From assembly GCA_963082975.1 (NCBI GenBank), contig OY720349.1, positions 63,920,501 to 63,984,500 on the forward strand: a DNA stretch of 64,000 nucleotides. The letters are read 5' to 3'. The translations under genes were made by a program, and so were the position numbers. Below the pieces are notes generated by a model, which ran no database searches, was not told where the DNA came from, and saw only the letters and a program-made list of their open reading frames with translations. This stretch comes from Labia minor. Its lineage: Eukaryota; Arthropoda; Insecta; Dermaptera; Spongiphoridae. This document shows, piece after piece, positions 23,233 through 32,999 of this stretch (positions within the stretch are counted from its first letter, which is position 1; every line of letters starts with the position of its first letter).

Positions 23233-23743
23233 GAGGCAGGGTAGCCGAGAGCGTAGGATACCAACTTTCCACGCAAGAAGTCGGAGTTCGATTCCAACTA
23301 AGAACAAAAATTTTCAATTTAATTTAACATCAGCTGCCTCCGGCAAGCCCCACCATGGATGTCACCTTGTCGTGTTGGGGGGCTTCGACTTAACTAAGAA
23401 CATCCACGTCTCGGAGATGAGACTAGCAATCTACTCAAGAGACGCAAATCACAATTGCTCAAAGAACCACACACAGCCTCAAAAATTGGAATGATTAACA
23501 CATTGACGACACGGCAACGAACCTATTACGGCAAATGGGTTAAGATTCGCCGTAAAAATGGAACGAACACATAGGAAGAGCCAACGCGGAAGGGCTCTTG
23601 AGAATATAGCCCGGGATGGAAGGCCAGCAACACAAGAGACCAAGCCACTGAAAAAATGGGCTGACTGCTGGGCGTACTCTTCCCAAAAAAGACCTGAGGA
23701 TAGTGAAGAAGAACAGGCCTTAGGCCTATAATAGAAGAAGAAG
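23233..23743 (+). mobile_element. tRNA-derived SINE with target duplication
   Basis: The head (about 23236-23305) resembles a tRNA gene: A-box-like TAGCCGAGAGCG at 23242 and B-box-like GAGTTCGATTCC at 23284, the internal RNA polymerase III promoter. A body with a GGGGGGCTT/AAGCCCC pairing follows, and the tail is (GAA)n, suggesting mobilisation by a LINE that recognises a GAA tail. AAGAAAGTTG occurs at 23223-23232 and 23744-23753 as the target duplication. It lies inside the hAT at 22947 and is therefore younger. Confidence 0.78.
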
Positions 23744-23819
23744 AAGAAAGTTGTGCAAAATATGCTGAATATGAGTTAACAGGTTTGTTGTGCAGTTATT
23801 TGTGCCTTCAGCTGTTACA

Positions 23820-23996
23820 CTTTTGCTTTTCTTAACGCAGTGCCACGTTGATAATCTTATTCGTAATTTTTATAATTTGTTAGATAATGTCTTTTAACGT
23901 TTTCTTTCTTAGACAAAGCTACTGTTGCATTGCAAATAAAACAGATACATTTACATATCTTTCATCATAGTAAAGAAATAATCTTCTTCCCATTCA
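23820..23996 (-). pseudogene. hAT transposase N-terminal (BED-finger) remnant
   Basis: The minus strand reads WEEDYFFTMMKD then CICFICNATVALSKKENVKR and HYLTNYKNYE, followed by DYQRGTALRKAKV. W.EDYFF....K..C..C...VA..KK.NV.RHY is the start of BED-type hAT transposases, including the CxxC of the zinc finger. An in-frame stop follows YKNYE and another follows RKAKV. No catalytic domain remains. Confidence 0.75.
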
Positions 23997-24460
23997 CTGT
24001 AATAATGATATTTTATTTTCCGGCTGATAGGGTTAAATATTATTTTAGAATTTACCCACTAAAGATATTATTACGGAATATTTAAAACAATAACTAACAT
24101 TCTTACTTCTGTTCTCTATCACTGACTGTCACTTCACTGGCTGTCACTTTACAATCTCTCTAACACACACTGATACTGATATGCGCCCTGACTATGTTCG
24201 CTACCGAGAAAAAGCAATTTGAGACGCACGGCCACACAGTTACCAACTAGCCCGACAGAGCGCGTTCAGTATTACTACATTGTTTATCTTATCAGGATAA
24301 ATATAAACAGTATGTCTATGTTTCACAAATAATTGATTATTATAAGAATAAATTATAGAATTAAGAATTTCAAACATTTCTTTAAGTTATAACAAATTGT
24401 CCAACTTTGGCTTCGCGGGCTACTTTTAAAGCCTTTCGGTCGACGTGTTGGCCAACCCTG

Positions 24461-24980
24461 GTATATATTCAGATTAATTATATCTTCGTGGAAAAATAAA
24501 TTCCATTCAATTATGTAATAAAACATATTTACTTTTGAAAAAAAAAAAAGATTTCCATTTATTTTAAAGAGCACCAAAATGGGAAAAAATTATATATTAT
24601 TAATTATATAGTCAAATACTAAAATATAGAAAGGTTAAATCAATAATATATTTATAAATGTTCTTAGATATATGAAAGATATGTTAGTTTTAATTATTAT
24701 AATAATATTAATAAAAAAAAATTGTAAATGGAAGGGCTGTTATTTATCATTTAAATTTATAACTTCAATTAAAATAAATACTTCATTTTGGAATGGATAT
24801 GAGAGAAGGGGGAGGTAGAGCCGAAATTTGGGTAGAGTAGAGTAATCTAGGACTAAAAGGTTTTTTGAGAAAGGGAAGCCCTTGGATAAAAAGTATATAA
24901 ATTATCGGGATAAGAAAAATATAAATATATGGTATATAAAAGAATATAATATATTTAATAACATATAGGATGATTATGAT
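24461..24980. other. AT-rich non-coding DNA
   Basis: Nothing assigned. Confidence 0.5.
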
Positions 24981-25150
24981 CTAAAATTATTTTTTAATAA
25001 ATTTAATAATAATATCCCGGGTAGCGAGTAGATTCTTTTCTATAAATCCAGTAGAAAAGAATTCTATTTCAGGGATTGGCGTCCCTGCCCTCACGTGAGC
25101 TCATGATTTCTTAAAAATCCCTCTTCTACCTGGAGGAATCATGTCCTTTA
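24981..25150. repeat. Structured repeat family F, copy F1
   Basis: About 170 bp shared with F2 at 26562. It holds several short hairpins: ATTCTTTTCTA/TAGAAAAGAAT, AGGGA/TCCCT, palindrome CTCACGTGAG (with E-box CACGTG), and CATGATT/AATCATG. The loop of the last hairpin differs in F2 while the arms are kept. No TIR, TSD or coding capacity is evident. Confidence 0.6.
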
Positions 25151-25300
25151 CCCATTGACGCCTTTCCATCCATTCCCTTACTCTTACTCTCCCCCCCCCC
25201 CTCCCCTGATCATTCAAAAAATCAAATTTATTTGGATGAAGGAGAATACCTAGCATAGCTTCATTAAAAAGAAAAAAAAATTGAAATCTTGTCTCTTATA

Positions 25301-25366
25301 GGAGACTCTTTAGAGTCTCCTATATATATTTGAATTACCCCCCGAAGGGGGGTAATTCAAATATAT
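25301..25366. repeat. Twin adjacent perfect hairpins
   Basis: GGAGACTC-TTTA-GAGTCTCC (25301-25320) is followed three bases later by a second perfect inverted repeat with 20-bp arms (25324-25343 and 25347-25366), loop GAA, and a C6/G6 inner stem. In eukaryotic AT-rich DNA this is a likely cruciform or small foldback element. It is not a bacterial terminator. Confidence 0.85.
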
Positions 25367-25828
25367 CCAGATCACGTCAATTCTCCGACTAGCAAAACCC
25401 GTTATATTCACGAGTGAGACATGTCTTATATGCCTCTGAGAGGACCCACCTCTCCTACGCTTCATATTAGTAAAAACTTGGAACTCATATTTATAGAACG
25501 CTTTGGAGAATTAGGAAAAACCAATCAAATCAATGGTTTTCATTTTATTAAAATTTATAACTAAATCTTGTAAATTGTGACCAAGACCAATCCATTGACC
25601 ATATTTTTAGCCAGATTCTAAATAAAATTAATTTTTTGTATCATTAATTGGAAATTTTTAATTAATTTTAATATTGGTTTATTTTTACAGTTCAACAAAA
25701 ATCTTGCCTCATAACAAAGATAAAACCTATACGAATAGATTCACCATGAAACGTAGATTCATTTTCACTACTATTCTATAATTTTACGGTGCTTCGTTGA
25801 TTAAATATTAATTATTGAATTTTGACAG

Positions 25829-26002
25829 ATTGAAAAGATTTGCCGCCATGTTGGCCCCCCTCCGCCACCTCAAATCACCTCCCCCCACCCTCCCTCCTGG
25901 CCTGTGCCGGTGAGCTTCGAGCGCTTTCAGTACGCATTCCCTTTCCAGTCGAAGACGTTGACCGGCGTCACCACCAAAATCATCTCTCAATCAAGAATTA
26001 AT
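25829..26002 (+). other. GC-rich island with coding-like frame
   Basis: About 150 bp of strikingly GC-rich, CpG-containing DNA. The + frame is open from an acceptor-like TTTTGACAG (ends 25828) through PVPVSFERFQYAFPFQSK and TLTGVTTKIISQSR to a TTGTAAAT donor-like site. The minus strand also has an open frame with CAACATGGCGGC, a YY1-like start-site motif. It could be an exon on either strand or a promoter/5' UTR. No family recognised. Confidence 0.35.
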
Positions 26003-26136
26003 TGTAAATTTATTTATTCCTATTAATTGAAATGAAGTTTAATAAATTTTAGAAAAGATTCAAATAAAAATTTAATTTTATAAAATATAGATTTTTAACT
26101 TTTTACTGATATATTAATTATATATATTTAATAAAT

Positions 26137-26250
26137 TTCGCCCCCACCTCCAATGCTTTGCTTCTCGGTGACCTTGAAGGGGACAGCATAGCAATCTCTT
26201 GCTTACCCCCGATGGATGAGATTCAACTGCCTTTGACTATATTTTCAAAA
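26137..26250 (+). other. Second GC-richer patch with open frame
   Basis: The + frame reads FAPTSNALLLGDLEGDS then IAISCLPPMDEIQLPLTIFS and stop: 40 codons of protein-like composition without a clear acceptor. The minus strand has a donor-like CGGGG|GTAAGC. It may belong with the island at 25829. Unrecognised. Confidence 0.25.
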
Positions 26251-26561
26251 TAAATTATATTATTTCCCCTTCGTTAAATGAAATTATATACAAATTAATT
26301 ATACTACGTATTATACGACAAATAAATTAATACGAATTATTTTAAATAAATCGATTTAACCAACTTTTCCATCCCAATCATTCCTTCTTTTTTGTATTTT
26401 AACATTGAAACATTTCTCCTGTTATTCTATTCTATTTTCAAATTTTATATTCAAAAATAAATAACTTAAAATAACATAAAAATTACTTGAAAAGGAAGGA
26501 AATAATTTTATTGTTTTTATATATGTAGCAATAAGAAAAAATTGAATAAGTTTCATGAAAT

Positions 26562-26731
26562 GTAAAATTAATTTTTAATAAATTTAAAAATAATATCCTG
26601 GGTAACGGGTAGATTCTTTTCTATAATCCCAGTAGAAAAGAATTCTATTTCAGGGATTAGCGTTCCTGCCCTCACGTGAGCTCATGATTTTTTCTGCCTT
26701 CCCTCTCCCATGGAAAAATCATGTCCTTTAC
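26562..26731. repeat. Structured repeat family F, copy F2
   Basis: Matches F1 from TAAAATTA through GTCCTTTACC, in the same orientation 1.58 kb away. The outer arms CATGATTTTT/AAAAATCATG are longer than in F1. Confidence 0.6.
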
Positions 26732-26741
26732 CTTTTAACCT

Positions 26742-26803
26742 TTCCAACTTTGGCTTCGCGGGCTACTTTTAAAACCTTTGCGGTCGAGGTGTTGGCCACC
26801 CCA
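26742..26803 (-). mobile_element. Solo hAT terminus
   Basis: CCAACTTTGGCTTCGCGGGC through GGTGTTGGCC matches the right end of the hAT at 22947-24460. No partner end found. Confidence 0.65.
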
Positions 26804-27284
26804 GATATATAATATCAAAGGTAATAACAATTAATTTGTATATTTTTCTTAAGATGCATTACTTATCATATATAAAAATACATAAATATTTAAGTAAAAT
26901 AAAAATCGATTTTTCTTTAATAATTGAAAATTTCATAGTCAATATTCTCAGTTTAGATAATACAGCTCTTATCCATATAATAAAGATTATAAATGTAATC
27001 TTCAAATTGTTAAAAATGAATTCTTGAGAACTTTAAATATAAATAAATAAAATAAATATAATATACTATTAAATGAATATTTAAATCAATTAGTCGTTTT
27101 TTATAATTTTATTAAGTTCGAAAAAAAATATGTGAATAATCCATCACATTTAATTAAATATAATTTTCATGAATTAAAAAAAAACATTTAATTAATAAAA
27201 GATCTACATAAAGAAGTTTTTTTTAAATAAATTAATATTAAGCTCTTTTTTGAATGAGTAAATTTATTCTAATAAAAAAAAATA
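26804..27284. other. AT-rich non-coding DNA
   Basis: Nothing assigned; the open frame at 26836-27027 is low-complexity AT translation. Confidence 0.5.
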
Positions 27285-27590
27285 TATCTATCTCCGTGGC
27301 TCTACAGAACTCGAAAGTTCTTGGCCGCAACAACCACATCTCTCCAAGCATCCCTATTTTGAGCCATATCCTTCTAGTCGTTACCCTCTCCCATCTCTCT
27401 CACGTTCCTTCCTACATTATCCACCCGCCGCGCCTTCGGTCTTCCAAGTGAGCGTTTCCCACTCGGTCTCCCCACCATTCTTCACCATTTTTCACCATTC
27501 TTTCCTCTCCCATTCTAGCCACGTGCCCTGCCCATCGCAGCCTTCTCGATTTATTTTATAATTCTAACTATATCTGGAGGTGCATAGAGG
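27285..27590 (-). pseudogene. LINE C-terminal/3' tail fragment
   Basis: The minus strand carries GRARGXNGRG, SLGRPKARRVDNVGR, DAWRDVVVAAKNFRV and SHGDR, then the GATA-like tail at 27285. This corresponds to the last 300 bp of the LINE in the Helitron copies but with a different internal arrangement, including a GGTGAAGAATGG duplication. It has no Helitron end, so it is an ordinary 5'-truncated LINE insertion. Confidence 0.7.
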
Positions 27591-28927
27591 TCAGATAAAA
27601 AAATAAATGGGTTTAATTTAATGAAGATTGAATTATACTTAAAATTTATTAAATTAGTGTAACAAGTTTTTGATAGCGGTTGACCTTTCTTTTTTTTCTT
27701 ATTTTGAGACACCTACATCTATTCATTACTATTTTTTTTTAATTCCTTTATATCTGATTGGTATATATTTATACAGGTATATTATATATTTTTAAAAATA
27801 TATTTTTATTTGGTATTCAGTTGAAAAGTTCAACCCATTTATAAAAAGTTTTTATCTTTGAAAAAAAATTAAATTTGATGATTGTATTTTGATAAAATGT
27901 TTTTGATGAAGAAACCACTCAGTCCAAACTTGGTTAATAAGTTGTGATTTTAATTTGAGAGGATCGGTTACGCTACGTGACACCTTAACGTAAGTTAACA
28001 TCGACCGACACGACAGGCCTTATCCCATTTCAAATGCTTGCCTAGTGTATTCTAATAATAAATTAATAGAAGGTTAGGTTCTTTAAAATATAATTCCCTC
28101 TTAAGCCAAAACATAATTTTATATAATTTATTTGTTTTTAGTGTAAACATAGTTTCAACAAAGATAACATATGTAAGGTATTGAAGTTAGCTGCTGTGAT
28201 CAAAAATTAACTTGATGATGATAGATTGATAAAATAGTTCTAGACAATAGTTTTTAGCTTTATATGATAATATAATTTATAGTTTTTTTACATTTAAGTA
28301 TTACATTTACTTACATTTTTTACATATTTGATCTCTATTTTTATAAGTTCCAGTGAATTTTTAATTTGAATTTATAAGTATTAAATGAATAATAAGTAAC
28401 AATTTCTTGTATATTATAGTATTAAATAAGTATAATGTTAAATCATCGATTCAAGAGGGGTGAGATATATGTCAGGGTTATAATTTTATTTATCTCACTA
28501 ATAGGTCCTAATAAAATGAATACAAGAAAATATAGATTATATAGAAATCGTATCGGAATTTTTATTGTAATTCTCCCAATGGAAGAATATCGGAATAAGT
28601 TTTAATGCATAAATTAATCTATATTCACAAATTGTTTTTATAATTATTAAAAAAAGATAATTTTCTAAAATAATGTTCGCATTCTTAATAAATAATTTAT
28701 TTTTAATTTCTCCTCTTTTTCATTATGTTTTTTTTTTTATTATTATTATTTTAATCATTAAAAAAATTAATCGATAACTAATTTTATAAAATTTATAAAA
28801 TTGAAATATATTAGTTCACTTACTTTAAATTTGAACCTAAATTACTTAACCAAATGGAATATAAAATCTTTTCAAAAGTTAAAAAAATAACTTTATTAGA
28901 AATGTTATTTAATAATTAATTTAAAAC
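27591..28927. other. AT-rich non-coding DNA
   Basis: Nothing assigned. A patch at 27960-28040 is less AT-rich but has no recognisable content. Confidence 0.5.
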
Positions 28928-29080
28928 AATTATTTTTCCGGTTGAATTACATGGATGTGAAGTATGTTCAATGACCCTGGAAGACGAGAGTTGATTTCGA
29001 GTATTTGAATAGGATTCTTCGCAGAATTTATGAGCCAAAGAAAGATGATGTCACCAGAGAGTTAGAGCCCAGAGATAGAA
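28928..29080 (+). pseudogene. LINE fragment
   Basis: Corresponds to the segment PVALYGWQAWSMTLGDESR...FRVFENRIL of the 15.9-kb copy (here PVELHGCEVCSMTLEDES, then a stop and a frameshift). Both ends are truncated. Confidence 0.65.
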
Positions 29081-29521
29081 TAATGATCAATTTACAAATT
29101 ATTAATCTTATGTTTACATTATATTTCATTTCAATTAAATTAAATTTCATTAAAATAAAATGAATTGAATTTAAAAAGAGGGTAAAAAAAAGTGAGTATA
29201 ATAAATAAACACAATGAAAATGTATGGAGGTACATTAAATTGTGAATTAATATTATAACATCAAAGAGAGGGGAAAAAAGAACTTTGCGCCTTGTATTTA
29301 CTTATAAAACAGATTCATGTTAAAAGACAACATTCTCCATTGTTCTAATATAAATTGAAAAATTAAATATTTTGCAAATATATACAAATAAATATTTTGA
29401 AATGAATTATATTATTATTGTAATTAATAATAATTTTCACTTTTAAGGTCAGACACATATTCAAAATTTGAATGATATTAGAAAAAAATTAAAAATGTAA
29501 AAATATTAAATTAAATTAATA

Positions 29522-29647
29522 CTAGCTGCTCCGAGCGCCTACGGCGCTCTTCACAACACCTAGACGGGGGCTCCGCCCCCTGTACCCCCGAGTGATACAT
29601 AGTATTTGGTTGAAAGTCTGTATGTAAAAGGTTTTCATCCATTTTGT
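29522..29647 (-). mobile_element. Antisense Helitron 3' end, split by a Jockey insertion
   Basis: Starts CTAG, then GCTGCTCC, hairpin GAGCGCC-TAC-GGCGCTC and hairpin GGGGGC-TCC-GCCCCC, then the complement of the subterminal sequence down to GGTTTTCATCCATTTTGT. The element resumes at 32113 after the Jockey insertion. Confidence 0.85.
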
Positions 29648-31981
29648 CACAAGTTAACGAAATTGGAATATAAAAGTATTTTTGACCATCTTGGCAATCG
29701 ATTTGTTCTTGGTGGCGACTTCAATGCGAAACATACTTACTGGGGATCAAGACTTATCACAGATAAGGGAAGAGAATTGTACAAGGCAATATGTAATGAA
29801 AAATGCGATATAATGTCAACGGCAAAACCAACCTATTGGCCGTCGGATCCGAGAAAGATTCCAGACTTGATTGACTTTTTCATCACTCGAAATATATCTG
29901 CAAACTATGCCACTGTGGATGAATGTAATGAATTAAGCTCTGATCATATGCCAATTGTTTTGACACTCAGCGACTCAATTATTAAAAAATCTTGCAATTA
30001 TACTCTCGTTAACAAATTTACTGACTGGGAAAGTTTTAAATTTGACCTAGCTCAACGAGTGAGGATTAATAGGCAAATGGTATCTCCAAATCAAATTGAC
30101 CAAGAACTTGAAGAGCTTGTCTTGAATATACAAACGGCAGCTTGGGATAATACTCCTGAAATATATAGAAGAAAATCACAAGGAATAAATTATCCTAAAG
30201 AAATTGTCAATCTTGTCCATGAAAAAAGAAGAGCACGGGATAAGTGGCATAGAACAAGGGCTCCATTGGATAAAACAAGATGGAATCAACTAAATACTAT
30301 ACTTAGAAACAAGATAAAACAAATAAAGAATGAATCAATTAATAGTTATATTAGGCATTTAACTTATACTAAAGATACGGAATACTCACTCTGGAAAACA
30401 GTAAAGACTATTAAGAGACCGATAACTCAATCACCACCTATAAGAGACACAAATAATAAATGGATCAAAGATAACCAAAGAAAAGCCGATGTTTTTGCTG
30501 AGTACCTTGAAAATATCTTCACTCCTAATCCTGCTGTGGATGGCGAGATACCACTCGAAACAATTACAACAATGGAGAAGGAAGTTGACATCCCGAAAGT
30601 GACGGTTCGAGAAATTGTTAGAACCATTAAACATGAGATTAATCCAAAGAAGACTCCTGGTTATGATCTCATTACTGGGGAAGTCATTAAACACCTTCCA
30701 CGTAAGGCGATAGTGAAAATGTCACATATAATAAACTCAGCCCTAAAGATCAGGTATGTGCCTCAAATCTGGAAGATTGCTGAGGTGATTATGATTCATA
30801 AATTGGGAAAGCCATCTGAAAGCTGTGCGTCATACAGACCAATATCACTCTTACCTGTATTATCCAAACTGTTCGAAAAGCTTCTTCAAAAAAGACTATT
30901 AATTATTATAGAACAAAAAAAGTTAATTCCTGATCACCAATTTGGGTTTCGCAGGCAGCACTCCACCATTGAACAAGTGCATAGACTTGTAGAGGTCATT
31001 GAAGATGCCTTGGAAAGTAGAAAAGTGTGTTCGGCGGTCTTCCTCGATGTTACCCAGGCATTTGATAGAGTCTGGCACGAAGGGCTGAAACTCAAGCTTT
31101 ATAAAGTGCTCCCAGCAAAGTACGCCGAAATATTAGAGTCTTATATATCAGACAGATTCTTCAGAGTACGCCAAGATGATGCATACTCTACATTAAAACA
31201 TATCCGGGCTGGGGTGCCGCAGGGGAGCGTTCTAGGTCCACTGCTGTATCTACTTTATACAGCTGATCTACCGGAAATAGAAAGAAATACCACCGCAACG
31301 TTTGCGGATGACACGGCAATTTTGGCAATTGGAGATGACACGGAAGAGTCGGCAATGAAACTGAACCTCTCCATAACCAAGGTGCAAAAATGGACAAAAA
31401 AATGGAGGATCAGTTTAAATGAGAACAAATCGGTACATGTGAACTTCACCAACCGAAGAATAAATTATGTGCCGATAATACTCAACAACAAAATCATACC
31501 ATATGCCAATGAAGCAAAATACTTGGGAATGACATTAGATGCAAGGCTGCGCTGGAAAGCTCATGTCAAAAAAAAGAGAGACGAAATTAATATGAAATAT
31601 AGAAAAATGTATTGGCTAATGGGGCGACATTCAGTCCTGTCTATTGATAGCAAATTATTGCTATATAAACAGGTCCTAAAGCCAGTGTGGACCTATGGTA
31701 GTCAGCTCTGGGGCTGTGCTGCAAAGAGCAATGTGCAAATCATCCAAAGATGTCAAAACAAAATACTAAGGGCCGTTGTCAATGCCCCTTGGTATATTCG
31801 TAACGAAGAACTTCACCAAGATCTTAAGATCGAGACAGTAAAAGAAGAAATTCAACGATTTGCAGCAGCTCATCAAATTAGACTGCAAAGGCATACAAAC
31901 ACTGAGGCCGTGCGACTCCTTGACGTAGCCAACCAGACGAGAAGATTAAAAAGGAATAAACCTCACGAACTAATGGATTAA
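29606..31981 (+). CDS. Retrotransposon ORF2 remnant: partial endonuclease plus complete reverse transcriptase
   Basis: Encodes the C-terminal half of an APE-type endonuclease and a complete reverse transcriptase. Seen: FVLGGDFNAKHTYWGS (residues 33-48) and SSDHMPIVL (111-119) of the endonuclease; RT blocks SYRPISLLP (409-417), QFGFRRQHST (445-454), AVFLDVTQAFD (477-487, catalytic Asp 481) and FADD (566-569, catalytic Asp 568/569); then the Jockey-type C-terminal region with YGSQLWGCA. The RT motifs are intact and there is no stop or frameshift. The TTG-started frame is chimeric: about the first 14 codons (29606-29647) are Helitron DNA. The first in-frame ATG is at 29813. Full Jockey ORF2 is about 900 residues, so about 110-130 endonuclease residues are lost. 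Autonomous transposition is not expected; RT translation is possible but unshown. Confidence 0.92.
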   Translation: MVESLYVKGFHPFCHKLTKLEYKSIFDHLGNRFVLGGDFNAKHTYWGSRLITDKGRELYKAICNEKCDIMSTAKPTYWPSDPRKIPDLIDFFITRNISANYATVDECNELSSDHMPIVLTLSDSIIKKSCNYTLVNKFTDWESFKFDLAQRVRINRQMVSPNQIDQELEELVLNIQTAAWDNTPEIYRRKSQGINYPKEIVNLVHEKRRARDKWHRTRAPLDKTRWNQLNTILRNKIKQIKNESINSYIRHLTYTKDTEYSLWKTVKTIKRPITQSPPIRDTNNKWIKDNQRKADVFAEYLENIFTPNPAVDGEIPLETITTMEKEVDIPKVTVREIVRTIKHEINPKKTPGYDLITGEVIKHLPRKAIVKMSHIINSALKIRYVPQIWKIAEVIMIHKLGKPSESCASYRPISLLPVLSKLFEKLLQKRLLIIIEQKKLIPDHQFGFRRQHSTIEQVHRLVEVIEDALESRKVCSAVFLDVTQAFDRVWHEGLKLKLYKVLPAKYAEILESYISDRFFRVRQDDAYSTLKHIRAGVPQGSVLGPLLYLLYTADLPEIERNTTATFADDTAILAIGDDTEESAMKLNLSITKVQKWTKKWRISLNENKSVHVNFTNRRINYVPIILNNKIIPYANEAKYLGMTLDARLRWKAHVKKKRDEINMKYRKMYWLMGRHSVLSIDSKLLLYKQVLKPVWTYGSQLWGCAAKSNVQIIQRCQNKILRAVVNAPWYIRNEELHQDLKIETVKEEIQRFAAAHQIRLQRHTNTEAVRLLDVANQTRRLKRNKPHELMD

Positions 31982-32112
31982 ACTGCTCATGTTTGCATGT
32001 TTTTGAAAGCATAACTTTATATATTTTCTTTAAATAAATATCACTTATTAGTTAAGGTATATAACTAGATTGTGATTTGTAAAATAAATAAAAAAAAAAA
32101 AAAAAAAAAAAA
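29648..32112 (+). mobile_element. 5'-truncated Jockey-like non-LTR retrotransposon
   Basis: The element runs from 29648 to a 22-nt poly(A) (32091-32112). TCCATTTTGT occurs immediately before it (29638-29647) and after it (32113-32122), a perfect 10-bp target duplication (11 if an ambiguous A is counted). ORF1 and the N-terminal part of the endonuclease are missing, as after incomplete reverse transcription. An intact frame, poly(A) and perfect duplication make it the youngest datable insertion here. It interrupts an antisense Helitron/LINE copy. Confidence 0.93.
32091..32112 (+). repeat. Poly(A) tail of the Jockey insertion
   Basis: 22 A residues preceded by AAATAAATA, followed directly by the target duplication. 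Confidence 0.93.
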
Positions 32113-32890
32113 TCCATTTTGTTTCAATCAGTATAAGTAGATAAGACATTTATTTGTTTTCTTGTAAAATATATTTTTATTTAATGAGTAAATTAATTAT
32201 ATATTATTATTGTATATGTTATATTTATCTAACTCTGTGTCTCTACAGTTTTCGAAAGTTCTTAGCCGCAGCATCCACCAAATCCTACCCTGTCCCATCT
32301 CTCCCATGTCCCTTCCTTCATTGTCCACCCACCTTGGTCCTTGGTCTTCCACCGGATGTTTCCCAATCAGTTTCTCCCAATTTCTAGTTTCTCCAAGTTG
32401 CTCTGTCCCAAAAATGTCTTCGGGACAGCCTACTGTCCCGTTTTTTCAATATTTAGGACATTTCGTAATTTTTTTTTCAAAATTTTTTCAATTTAGTTCT
32501 AAAAAAAAGGTATACCGTTTGTCCCGGTTTGGTGTTTTCGAAATATGGTCACCCTAGTCATCGATCAACATGAAAAATAATTGTTTTATATATTTTAATT
32601 TTGATCCTCTTTGATGAGATAAGCCCCTTTACTGCATAATAACAGGCGTTACTCAATTACAACGTCGATTTAAATTCTTCTCGAATATTATTATCCTTCG
32701 TGATTAGAGATCTTAAGTATTTAAATATTTATACTTTTTCAAATTCTACATTTTGTATGTTAATTGTATGTAAGTCGTATCTGTAGCATAATTCTTGAAT
32801 TTTTTTGTTTAATTACATTTCGGTTGATTTTTCCCCAATTTCTCTAATCACATGTCTCATCTTCCAGTCCAATTCATTTACCTGGCTTAA
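32113..32890 (-). mobile_element. Remainder of the antisense Helitron/LINE chimaera
   Basis: Continues from 29647 with the complement of ACTGATTGAAACAAAATGGA, then the LINE tail (32225-32390, complement of KNFRVL region) and, after an insertion at 32393-32560, the RT segment (32625-32890) whose complement reads NIQNVEFEK, SLITKDNNIREEFKS and ACYYAVKGLISSK. The LINE-to-Helitron order is that of copies 1 and 2. No 5' Helitron end is seen. Confidence 0.75.
32393..32560. mobile_element. Small inserted element with GTCCCG hairpin
   Basis: Interrupts the antisense LINE between its tail and RT segments. It has a perfect hairpin CGGGACAG-CCTA-CTGTCCCG (32421-32440) and ends in GTCACCCTA with TTTGTCCCGGTTTGG inside, resembling widespread elements that begin TAGGGTGACCATATTT. 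Class unknown; ends approximate. Confidence 0.45.
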
Positions 32891-32999
32891 GAAATTTTTT
32901 AAAATTTTAAATAGAGGGAGAGAGAGGTTCTAATTATATATATATTTATCTGTTTCTATGACAACACAAAATAGTAAACAAATTACATACATACAAACA

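Larger units (their letters stand above)
22947..24460 (-). mobile_element. Decayed hAT transposon with a nested SINE
   Basis: The right end, complemented, starts CAGGGTTGGCCAACACGTCG; the left starts CAGGTGTGGCCAAACTTTTA: matching hAT-type ends. Flanks are AT repeats so the 8-bp duplication cannot be judged. The minus-strand interior keeps the N-terminal BED-finger region of a GTF2IRD2-like hAT transposase; the rest is deleted. A SINE was later inserted at 23233-23743. A separate fragment of the same right end lies at 26742-26803. Confidence 0.75.

Noticed and set aside
25301..25366. Hairpins as transcription terminators
   Set aside because: Surroundings are eukaryotic and no gene ends nearby; better described as inverted repeats.
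24981..26731. F1 and F2 as the LTRs of a short LTR retrotransposon
   Set aside because: No TG...CA ends, primer-binding site, polypurine tract or target duplication; the DNA between shows no gag or pol.
30427..31452. Minus-strand frames opposite the reverse transcriptase
   Set aside because: Antisense shadows of a confident RT frame.
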